From: Pedobacter schmidteae
GTDB lineage: Bacteria > Bacteroidota > Bacteroidia > Sphingobacteriales > Sphingobacteriaceae
NCBI RefSeq assembly: GCF_900564155.1
Contig: NZ_LS999839.1
Coordinates: 4,213,097-4,277,096, forward strand
Length of the DNA stretch: 64,000 bases
Reading direction: 5' to 3'
Notes under the pieces: generated by a model
Told to the model about the DNA's origin: nothing
The model's database searches: none
Seen by the model: the letters and a program-made list of their open reading frames with translations, nothing else
Part shown: piece by piece, positions 50,775 to 57,555 of the stretch
How the letters are laid out: the number at the start of each line of letters is the position of its first letter
Numbering within the stretch: the stretch's first letter is position 1
Program-made: the position numbers and the translations under genes

Positions 50775-51752
50775 CTATCCTCTCCGCTGCATTCTACTTA
50801 TCATAAATGCAAAAGGAAAAAGTACAAAACTCATCCAGACAGCCAGATGGGCCGGTACAAATTGGCAATTGTAGTTGATGTAGTAAAATATGGGAGTTAC
50901 TATAATTAAGATTAAAGAATGACCGATGTAACTTTGATTTTCGTCATATCGATCGATGTGTTCGTCTTTGACTTCACGAAGGTCTCTGAAATATTGTGCA
51001 TTGAAAAATGTTCCCTTTCCCGGCAGAAAGGATATTAACATAATTGCGTTTCTGGCAATGTACATTGCAGAAATTCCAAGCAAAAAGTATTGTAAACCTA
51101 TATACAGGGCGTCTGAAACTTGCCAGGTATTTTCGATAGCTTCAGTGCTGTATATTCTCAAAATATTGTCGAGAGCCAATAATAACATAATTATTGAGCT
51201 CCATACGCTTAGCCAAAGCCGGTTTGATCTGGATAACCTGAAATAGGTGACCGCATTGAAAAAAGAGAACAGGCAAAATACCAGGCCAATGCCAAGAGCA
51301 GTATACATTAGCCAGTTTTCAATTTTCAAAAGATCATAATCAATTACAAGATAAATTATTGCCATTGATTGCATTAATGTGGTTTTTTCGGTTAATCTAA
51401 CTTTGGTTCTGCCACTATAAACTATTGAAGATATCACTATAAAGAAGAATAGAAAAAAGTAAGGCCATAAGGATAAATGGGATTCAAAATTATATGAATG
51501 CTCTCTTTTGCCTGGAAAAAAAATAATAAGACTTGCTATAAAACTGCCAGCGAAAGTCCATAGTATGTGGCTCCACTTTTCCGCTATCCTGATGCTTTCA
51601 ACTAACAAACCCAGCATTAGCGCAAACATACTTAGTGAAAATATTTTATTATGGCTAACCCAAAGGCGATAGCCAAAATAGGGGATGAATGCCAATATCA
51701 ATAACAGGATGATAAGAACAGATATACCGGAGAACAGATCTTTAATTTTCAT
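50775..51752 (-). CDS. Multi-pass membrane protein, unknown function
   Basis: 325 residues with about nine or ten membrane segments and short loops. The only long polar stretch is at about 250-275 (PGKGTFFNAQYFRDLREVKDEHIDRYDENQ), probably cytosolic. No transport or enzyme motif recognised. It lies 22 nt after the next minus-strand gene (51775-52314) and is probably co-transcribed with it, as last gene of a run of minus-strand membrane proteins. Confidence 0.75.
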   Translation of the reverse strand: MKIKDLFSGISVLIILLLILAFIPYFGYRLWVSHNKIFSLSMFALMLGLLVESIRIAEKWSHILWTFAGSFIASLIIFFPGKREHSYNFESHLSLWPYFFLFFFIVISSIVYSGRTKVRLTEKTTLMQSMAIIYLVIDYDLLKIENWLMYTALGIGLVFCLFSFFNAVTYFRLSRSNRLWLSVWSSIIMLLLALDNILRIYSTEAIENTWQVSDALYIGLQYFLLGISAMYIARNAIMLISFLPGKGTFFNAQYFRDLREVKDEHIDRYDENQSYIGHSLILIIVTPIFYYINYNCQFVPAHLAVWMSFVLFPFAFMISRMQRRG

Positions 51753-51774
51753 GAATTCCTATGGAATGAACAGG

Positions 51775-52314
51775 TTACAGATTATATCCTCTGGTTTCAG
51801 AGAGCTTATCCAAAGCAATTTGGGCCGGCATAGGATATTGTTCTTTATTAATGATTATATTTTTCAGTTCTTCGTTTCCGCAGTTTTCGAATTTTCTATA
51901 ATAAAAGTCTATCTGCATTTGGTGTTCTGATTGCTTTTCTTCCTCACTTGGAAAGAATATCCTCCTTAATTCTTTTTTTACCGTTTTCTCATTAATAATG
52001 TAATAAATTATAAGGATCAACAGCATTATTGGGTTAACTGATATTGATTCAATATCACCATAAAACGCATTGAATGAAATACTTCCAACAGTTAGGTTAG
52101 CGATATTTAATGTGCTTAAAAATAGCAATATTGTCAATCCATATCGTCGGTATTGGTTATTGGAAAATCTCAGTACGGTAATTATTATCCACAATACAAA
52201 ACCAACATAGTTATTTAAACTGAGTACATTGCCATACCAGATAGATTGAAAAATTGTATTCGCAGCTAATAAGCCAATGACAGCAATAAAAATGAAATCA
52301 CTTGTTTTTTTCAT
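51775..52314 (-). CDS. Membrane protein with short cytosolic C-terminal domain
   Basis: 179 residues. Four hydrophobic segments cover the first about 110 residues (near 5-20, 30-48, 58-75 and 92-108), followed by a charged tail (KTVKKELRRIFFPSEEEKQSEHQMQIDFYYRKFENCGNEELKNII, cited in parts). The tail ends EQYPMPAQIALDKLSETRG, which looks like a small helical domain found in many Bacteroidota membrane proteins ('..L..i....y.p.A..Al..l..eR'). Unknown function; neighbours are likewise unknown membrane proteins. Confidence 0.75.
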   Translation of the reverse strand: MKKTSDFIFIAVIGLLAANTIFQSIWYGNVLSLNNYVGFVLWIIITVLRFSNNQYRRYGLTILLFLSTLNIANLTVGSISFNAFYGDIESISVNPIMLLILIIYYIINEKTVKKELRRIFFPSEEEKQSEHQMQIDFYYRKFENCGNEELKNIIINKEQYPMPAQIALDKLSETRGYNL

Positions 52315-52395
52315 GGTATCAATAGATTGGTTTAATTTTTAATAATAACATAATTCTTTAAACCATCTTATTATTCAAGTTTGTCAATTACCGCT

Positions 52396-52920
52396 TTAAT
52401 CATTAAATTTTAAACTTACCGGAGTCTTTGAATTCCTAAAATCATAAAGCTTATTCCTATAAATGTACATTTCTGCAGTATCATTTTTCAGGAATAGAGT
52501 ATCGTTAATCAATAGGCATTTACCATCAATAAACGAAGTTGATGAACCTCTATCTGTGCTGTAAGCTATACTGTAATCATCAGATTGATTCCATTTGGTT
52601 ATCCGGAAAGTGGTGTCTTTTACCTGAAAGTTCCAACTATCAATTGCGGCGTCAGATTGACTCCCCATTTCCCATGTAAACATATGGTAAGTAATTATTG
52701 ATATAAGGATACAATTGACAAGAAAAGCATAGCTGTAAACTCTATTAACAAAAAAAAGAATTCCACTAATAATGAGATTTACTATAAATGCGATAGGTAC
52801 AACTATAAAAATAGCCATTGCAGAACCTGGTCCTAAATCTGAAGAGTTAGTCCATAGCCAAATGACCAGAATATCCAGTAAGAATAATAAGAGTACTCCC
52901 TTTAGAATTTTATTTTGCAA
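52396..52920 (-). CDS. Membrane protein with small extracytoplasmic domain
   Basis: 174 residues. Three hydrophobic segments (about 8-24, 33-57, 62-82), then about 90 polar, beta-rich residues (WNFQVKDTTFRITKWNQSDDYSIAYSTDRG ... KNDTAEMYIYRNKLYDFRN). No ATG is in frame before the first helix; a TTG at 52920 is the likely start, 4 nt after the stop of a 31-residue ORF (52925-53020). This suggests translational coupling. Unknown function. Confidence 0.65.
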   Translation of the reverse strand: MQNKILKGVLLLFLLDILVIWLWTNSSDLGPGSAMAIFIVVPIAFIVNLIISGILFFVNRVYSYAFLVNCILISIITYHMFTWEMGSQSDAAIDSWNFQVKDTTFRITKWNQSDDYSIAYSTDRGSSTSFIDGKCLLINDTLFLKNDTAEMYIYRNKLYDFRNSKTPVSLKFND

Positions 52921-52924
52921 TGTT

Positions 52925-53020
52925 TTATAAGTTTACAGCTTTCTTCTTCGTCAATAACGCAATTCCTCCACCCATAAGTCCCATTATGCTGGCAATTATA
53001 ATTATTGAAATAACCATCAT
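52925..53020 (-). CDS. 31-residue membrane microprotein
   Basis: ATG at 53020, stop at 52925. One hydrophobic helix with a glycine patch (SIIIIASIMGLMGGGIALL) and a basic tail (TKKKAVNL), which fits the positive-inside rule. It ends 4 nt before the start of the next membrane protein gene. The composition is that of a real single-pass microprotein rather than a chance frame, but it is short. Confidence 0.5.
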   Translation of the reverse strand: MMVISIIIIASIMGLMGGGIALLTKKKAVNL

Positions 53021-53129
53021 TATAAAAAAATAAAGAGTACATTCATCAATTATAATTTATCTGCGGTATCGCATGGTTTTCAACCATCTCAAAGTCCGGA
53101 CTGGATATTTAATGACTTAATTGCTTTTA

Positions 53130-53352
53130 TCAGGTTATACTAGAGATTTTTTTTGTAGTCATATTTTCTAATTTAAGCTCCATCATTCCCAATACGGAAT
53201 AACTATATGGAGACTTTTGGCCTGGAATAATCTCCAAATACGGCATCTTATTATCTATTTTTTTACGGTTTTCGGATGAATATAAAAAGGACTGGCCACC
53301 GGTTGAATAGTCTAATAACTGTTTAGAAATGGTTTCTGTTGATTCAAAAAAA
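53130..53352 (-). pseudogene. C-terminal part of the RES protein in the -1 frame
   Basis: Downstream of a T7 run (53352-53346 on the minus strand) the -1 frame is open for about 70 codons and looks like a natural continuation of the RES protein (ESTETISKQLLDYSTGGQSF ... GQKSPYSYSVLGMMELKLE), ending at a TGA at 53132-53130. This stretch fills most of an otherwise empty gap. Either one T has been lost or gained, or the sequence shifts frame on purpose at T TTT TTG. Confidence 0.6.
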
Positions 53353-54238
53353 CTAAAAGATTTTGGCAGTGACCTTTATCCTTATTGTCCCTGACAGGTA
53401 ATACTACATTATAAAGTTCCCCCTCTGTAGTTAATTTCTTGTTTTTGATATGAGTAGAATTATACATTAATCCATCAACCATTTCCTGATTGTTCCTGAC
53501 CCATTGCAGTAGGAGTTGGGGAATAATATATTCTGGCTTGAAAGTATCTGCATAATTGCTGACTCTGATAGAGCACGCTGCGATAATTGGCCAAGTCATC
53601 AAATATTTATAAGCAGTTTTATTAATATCGTTGTTCCCCCAATCTTCACTAGTAAGATTTAGCAATCTAATTTTTTTGACTGATCTAAGCCTTATAACCT
53701 GAAACTCATCGAGATTTGGTCTTTTTAACTCTTCCCATGCAACATAAATTGTTTTACCTAAATAAAGACATGGGAATCCAGGTATACTATATCGTTGAGT
53801 CGAGACTTTTCCTCTGTGTTCAAAAGGTATATGAAACATTTCAGATGCGGAAAGAGGAAAGTTCTCTTTTTTTACCCTGATGCGATAAAAATTCTCGTCC
53901 ATCTCTAGTTCTTTTATATTCAATAGTTTCTTATACTTGCTAGTTCTGTAATTTAACATTTCTTCGAACTTAATGTATGCCTGTGATGGATAGCCTTTAT
54001 AATAATAGTCGACGGTCTCAAGTAAAGCTGAGACTACCTTATTCTGAATATTAAGAATATTTGAGAAATTAATTTCACCCTTCATGCCTTTAATCTTAAT
54101 ACTTTTCGGGGATATAGATGCAAGGATCTGAAGATATTTTCCTAAAGTATCTTTCAAAAATTCTCTGTAAGATTTGTCGTTAGGGACTGTCTTTGGCAGT
54201 AGTAAATGATTGTCTTTAAAAATCTCATTAATCGTCAT
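53312..54238 (-). CDS. RES-domain protein (NAD+-degrading toxin/effector fold), apparently frameshifted near its end
   Basis: 308 residues as read. The RES domain occupies about 115-300: ENFYRIRVKKENF (R of the active site), FHIPFEHRGKVSTQRYSIPGFPCLYLG (Arg/Tyr/Ser positions of RES), VAWEELKRP (Glu), and the late block LYNVVLPVRDNKDKGHCQNL. RES toxins phosphorolyse NAD+ and arrest growth. The N-terminal 110 residues are an extra helical domain, as in larger RES proteins that are not simple toxin-antitoxin toxins. No Xre antitoxin is adjacent. In the zero frame the protein ends abruptly after GHCQNLLVFLNQQKPFLNSY, while the -1 frame continues plausibly for about 70 residues, so the true C-terminus is probably there. 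Confidence 0.8.
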   Translation of the reverse strand: MTINEIFKDNHLLLPKTVPNDKSYREFLKDTLGKYLQILASISPKSIKIKGMKGEINFSNILNIQNKVVSALLETVDYYYKGYPSQAYIKFEEMLNYRTSKYKKLLNIKELEMDENFYRIRVKKENFPLSASEMFHIPFEHRGKVSTQRYSIPGFPCLYLGKTIYVAWEELKRPNLDEFQVIRLRSVKKIRLLNLTSEDWGNNDINKTAYKYLMTWPIIAACSIRVSNYADTFKPEYIIPQLLLQWVRNNQEMVDGLMYNSTHIKNKKLTTEGELYNVVLPVRDNKDKGHCQNLLVFLNQQKPFLNSY

Positions 54239-54262
54239 GTTGATTGTTTTATTATTTGTGGT

Positions 54263-54346
54263 CTAAGATAATAAAGTAACAGATTGAGCAAAAGCAACAA
54301 CTGTAAAGAAGCAGAGAAAAAAGATAATACATATTGGCTTTTTCAT
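54263..54346 (-). CDS. 27-residue signal-peptide-like ORF (truncated secreted gene?)
   Basis: A complete signal peptide (MKKPICIIFFLCFFTVVAFA, then Q) followed by only six residues and a stop. It looks like the beginning of a secreted protein gene cut short by a nonsense or deletion event, 24 nt before the RES start. It may also be a functional small exported peptide. Confidence 0.35.
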   Translation of the reverse strand: MKKPICIIFFLCFFTVVAFAQSVTLLS

Positions 54347-54462
54347 GATATAAATTGATAAATATAAATCTACCTAACTACTTCAGATGCTGCCTATTAT
54401 ATAGCAAGCTCTAAACAATTCTAATTTTTCCCAAATAGGTACCAAATTGATCAATCAATGCC

Positions 54463-54879
54463 TTACTTAATCATCACATTCAGCCCCGGTTTCCAGTCCA
54501 GGTGATGGTTGATCTGCTTCTGATCGGTTACTACAATTTGAGCCTTGTCTTTAAAGTTGCTCACTATACCATTGATACCTATTTTTTTGTTCAGGTATAA
54601 TTTGAGGATGTCACCATCAAAATTGGGGTAGTCTTTCTTAGCTATAAAAACAGAAAGTAGCTGATTGGGGAATTTCCCTCCAATATTTAGTAAAGTATGG
54701 TTTTCAAAAGCACGACCTCCGTACACAGAATCTACCACCACAACTTCTTTGCCTGTTGCCTTAAGTATATCCTCAAATTTCCAGTGGCCAATAATAACGT
54801 CTTTTACTTCTACAGGTTGTTGTGCTTTTACAGAGATTGAAAAGAATAAGACAACGAGAGCGAATAGTGATGATTTCAT
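54463..54879 (-). CDS. Small secreted protein with an OB-fold-like C-terminus
   Basis: 138 residues. A signal peptide ends at SVKAQ (residue 20). The mature part contains IGHWKFEDILKATGKEVVVVDSVYGG, and from about 88 on GDILKLYLNKKIGINGIVSNFKDKAQIVVTDQKQIN, a strand pattern ('i.v.G.v......g...i.v.d..qi') resembling the nucleic-acid-binding OB fold of TPR-less Bacteroidota secreted proteins. Function unknown. Last gene on the minus strand before nutrient locus 2. Confidence 0.68.
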   Translation of the reverse strand: MKSSLFALVVLFFSISVKAQQPVEVKDVIIGHWKFEDILKATGKEVVVVDSVYGGRAFENHTLLNIGGKFPNQLLSVFIAKKDYPNFDGDILKLYLNKKIGINGIVSNFKDKAQIVVTDQKQINHHLDWKPGLNVMIK

Positions 54880-55084
54880 TTTTTTAAGATTGATAGAAAC
54901 GCTAATTTATTCATCATTAAGTTATTCATCATTAAGTTTCTTGATTGCATAAATATATGCAAATCCTGATGTTTTCTCCAAAATATCGGAATAAAACCAA
55001 GAATAGCGATGGTGTTGAGCTGGTAAATTAGCGGCTGAAAAAAACGCGGCTAACACTGCTTTAAGTCCGGTTTTATAGGTGTTT

Positions 55085-55189
55085 ACAGGTACGAAACAGG
55101 TACGAAACAGGTATGGAGCACCTAGAAAACAGGTACTTATTATACACGGGAACAAGCCCGGAACAAGGCCGGAATAAAGGTCTGGCATA
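55085..55189. repeat. 11-bp periodic repeats upstream of the sigma gene
   Basis: Units of 11 bp: ACAGGTACGAA (55085, 55096), ACAGGTATGGA (55107), a degenerate unit, ACAGGTACTTA (55129); then a second series in another phase, ACGGGAACAAG (55146), CCCGGAACAAG (55157), GCCGGAATAAA (55168), GGTCTGGCATA (55179). Repeats spaced by about one helical turn line up on one face of DNA. The 54880-55375 gap contains no credible gene; minus-strand frames over the repeats are by-products of the periodicity. Confidence 0.7.
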
Positions 55190-55318
55190 GCTTTTCAGGA
55201 ATCGACGCTATGCTACAGAATATTTATTTTTAAAACATTATTTTGATAATATAGAATTACCGGTATCGGTATTTTGAAAATATTTTTGTTTGGTTGTTAC
55301 CAACGAATACAAATTAAT

Positions 55319-55336
55319 ATATACGTTTGCGTATAT
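55319..55336. promoter_or_regulatory. 18-bp hyphenated palindrome ahead of the sigma gene, locus 2
   Basis: ATATACG-TTTG-CGTATAT is perfect. The central TTTG could be the -33 element of a promoter with a degenerate -7 box (TAACTTTA at about 55345-55352), so a bound protein would mask the promoter. Confidence 0.45.
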
Positions 55337-55375
55337 TAAATTCGTAACTTTAAGAGAATAAGGGGACAAACAACC

Positions 55376-55972
55376 ATGATTTCTGTTAATATAGAAAACG
55401 ATCCGACATTGCTACCCGATTTCAGGGCGGGCAGAGAACGGGCCTTTGACCAGATTTTCCGACATTTTTACCCTGCCCTTTGTTTATTTGCGCAGCGTTT
55501 GCTGCCTGCGCAAGCCAATGCTAAAGATATTGCCCAGGATGCACTACTTAAAGCCTGGGAACGAAAATCGGATTTTGAGGGCTTGGGTAAGCTCAAATCT
55601 TTTTTGTTTACCTGTGTGCGAAATGCCTGCTTTAATGAGTTTGAAAAAAATAAAGTGCAGCTGAAATACCATGCTGCCCGGCAAAATCCTGAATTTGACG
55701 ATGAGCAGGGCGTGCTTGAGCAACTTATCCATGCCGAGGTGGTGACCCGAATTTTTGCACAGGTAGATCGCCTGCCAGAGCAATGCCGCAAAGTAATCAG
55801 GATGACTTTTGAGGAAGGGAAAAAACCTAAAGAAATTGCTGAAGAACTGGGCATCAGTATCAGCAATGTAAGTAGTCAGAAACTTAGGGGGCTGCAGCTG
55901 TTAAAGGACAAACTGTCTGATAAAGATTTTCTTACTGCTGTGGTTTTGATAGTGCCAGGCCTGTGGCATTAA
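55376..55972 (+). CDS. ECF RNA polymerase sigma factor (FecI-like), nutrient locus 2
   Basis: 198 residues. Region 2: FDQIFRHFYPALCLFAQRLLPAQANAKDIAQDALLKAWERK (about 23-63). Region 4: RLPEQCRKVIRMTFEEGKKPKEIAEELGISISNVSSQKLRGLQLLKDKL (about 133-182), with a clear HTH (both cited in parts). Partner FecR follows after 94 nt. The expected target is the SusCD operon at 57556. Upstream are an 18-bp palindrome and 11-bp repeats that may bind regulators. Confidence 0.92.
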   Translation: MISVNIENDPTLLPDFRAGRERAFDQIFRHFYPALCLFAQRLLPAQANAKDIAQDALLKAWERKSDFEGLGKLKSFLFTCVRNACFNEFEKNKVQLKYHAARQNPEFDDEQGVLEQLIHAEVVTRIFAQVDRLPEQCRKVIRMTFEEGKKPKEIAEELGISISNVSSQKLRGLQLLKDKLSDKDFLTAVVLIVPGLWH

Positions 55973-56066
55973 ACTCCGGTTAAACAATTGTTAAATATTT
56001 TCATTTTCTTTTTGACATTTTGACCAGGCTTCCTGTTATAGCGATAATAATCAGGTATACCAGGCA

Positions 56067-57275
56067 ATGGACGAAAAAAATATACAGGCATCATCACGCG
56101 TAGCTGCATTAATTGCAGGCTATTTGCTAAACCAGCTAAGTGCTAAGGAAGTACAGGAGCTGGAAGGATGGGTCAATGCCTCGGCCGTAAATAACGCTAT
56201 TTTTACAAGGGTTTTAAATGAAGAAAACCTTGAACAGCAGGGCCAGCTAATAAAATCCATTGATGTAGAAGCCGATATGGCAATTGCAAAAGCCAATCTG
56301 GATTTTGAACCTGGGCTAAAGAAAATAAAACTTTGGCCGCGCATAGCAGGCGTAGCCGCAGCGGTAGCTGCAATAGCTTTTGGCATCTGGTTCTTCACTG
56401 CTCCCCATAATCCCGAACGGTCGTTGCCGTCCGGAGCGACAGCGAAGGACCTGGGCGACATAGCCCCGGGTGGTAACCGGGCCACCCTAACCAGCAATGG
56501 TAAATCTATAAACTTAAGTAACGCAAAAACAGGTATTGCTATTAACGCCGCGGCAGTAACTTATAACGATGGAACCAAACTAGATCCGTCGGCTCTCAGG
56601 ATGACAGAAGGGGATTCTCGTGCCCTGGCTGTCTCCACACCACGTGGTGGAACCTACAGCATAACATTATCAGATGGCACCAAAGTATGGTTAAATGCTG
56701 ATAGTAAATTGGAGTTTTATTCAAATTATAGTAACAAACTCCAAAGAATTGTAAAGCTTAGCGGCGAAGCCTACTTTGAAGTAGCTACAGCTTACACCTC
56801 ATTGCAAGGCCGGAGAACGAAGCAAGCCTTTATTGTACAAACGGCCACGCAAACTATAGAAGTGTTGGGTACGCATTTTAACGTAAATACCTTTGGCGAT
56901 GAACATCCCGGTACAGTGACCAGCTTATTAGAAGGCTCGGTAAAAGCCAGCAACGAAAATGGGGAAACGATACTGAAACCTGGCGATCGTGGTGTGAGTA
57001 GCATAAAAGGTATCTTATTACTTATGGGAAATGCCAAAGATGATATTGCCTGGAAAAACGGCAAGTTCCGTTTTGACGATTCCAGTCTGATTGAAGTGAT
57101 GAACCAACTGGCCCGATGGTATGATGTCGAGGTACAGTACCCTGAGGGCATACCAGAATTGCACTTTACCGGCGATATGAACAGAAACGTAAAATTATCG
57201 GAAACGCTGGCATTGTTAAACTACACCAAATTGAAATTTAAAATAGAGGGCAGGCGAATTATTGTGACGAAGTAG
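56067..57275 (+). CDS. FecR-family anti-sigma factor with in-frame repeat insertions, nutrient locus 2
   Basis: 402 residues. N-terminal sigma-binding part (1-85), one membrane helix (about 90-109), FecR domain (about 195-300; ITLSDGTKVWLNADSKLEFYSN, GEAYFEVAT, VLGTHFNVNTF) and C-terminal DUF4974 (about 325-402). Compared with the FecR of locus 1, it carries two extra stretches: about 18 residues after the membrane helix (PHNPERSLPSGATAKDLG) and about 7-10 residues (YTSLQGRRTK) inside the conserved 'GEAYFEV...FIVQT' block. Their DNA resembles palindromic intergenic repeats of this phylum (see the two repeat entries). They would be tolerated as linkers. Confidence 0.92.
   Translation: MDEKNIQASSRVAALIAGYLLNQLSAKEVQELEGWVNASAVNNAIFTRVLNEENLEQQGQLIKSIDVEADMAIAKANLDFEPGLKKIKLWPRIAGVAAAVAAIAFGIWFFTAPHNPERSLPSGATAKDLGDIAPGGNRATLTSNGKSINLSNAKTGIAINAAAVTYNDGTKLDPSALRMTEGDSRALAVSTPRGGTYSITLSDGTKVWLNADSKLEFYSNYSNKLQRIVKLSGEAYFEVATAYTSLQGRRTKQAFIVQTATQTIEVLGTHFNVNTFGDEHPGTVTSLLEGSVKASNENGETILKPGDRGVSSIKGILLLMGNAKDDIAWKNGKFRFDDSSLIEVMNQLARWYDVEVQYPEGIPELHFTGDMNRNVKLSETLALLNYTKLKFKIEGRRIIVTK
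56417..56452 (+). repeat. REP-like palindromic insertion in the FecR coding sequence (1)
   Basis: CGGTCGTTGCCGTCC followed by GGAGCGACAGCGAAGGACC forms an imperfect palindrome with the GCGAAGGA(C/T)CT ending common in intergenic REP-like elements of Bacteroidota. It lies where homologous FecR proteins have only a short linker. Confidence 0.45.
56796..56835 (+). repeat. REP-like insertion in the FecR coding sequence (2)
   Basis: CCTCATTGCAAGG ... AACGAAGCAAGCCTTT resembles the frequent Bacteroidota intergenic element CGTCATTGCGAGG...ACGAAGCAATCTT. It adds about 7-10 residues in frame within a conserved block of FecR. Confidence 0.45.
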
Positions 57276-57439
57276 GTAAACGGGAATGAAAAGGCAATCA
57301 TCAAAAGGACTAACCAACCTTTAACAAATAGAAATGGACTGATAAACTAAACAATAGGAGGGAACAAAACAACGCTTTAAGGAAAAGTAAAATAGGGGAA
57401 TAGCCTGAACGATGTTTGGGACGGGGAGCGAAAAAAGAA

Positions 57440-57469
57440 GCCGGAAAGTGAGTCGAAGCACTTGCCGGC
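57440..57469 (+). promoter_or_regulatory. Leader hairpin upstream of SusC, locus 2
   Basis: GCCGG-A-AAGTG, loop of 8, CACTT-G-CCGGC: ten pairs with one A-G mismatch, in the 280-nt gap between FecR and SusC. It parallels the hairpin at 24174-24203 in locus 1. No T-run follows, so it is not a plain terminator. The rest of the gap shows no gene. Confidence 0.5.
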
Positions 57470-57555
57470 AGATGATTGAGCCAACCTTTGCCGGTACAAG
57501 ACCAGCATAAAAATATTAGCTAACAACATTTTTATCAACTCAACTAAGTAAAGTT

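Noticed and set aside
54922..55188. 88-residue minus-strand frame before nutrient locus 2
   Set aside because: It is an artefact of the 11-bp periodic DNA; the composition and repeats do not look like a protein.
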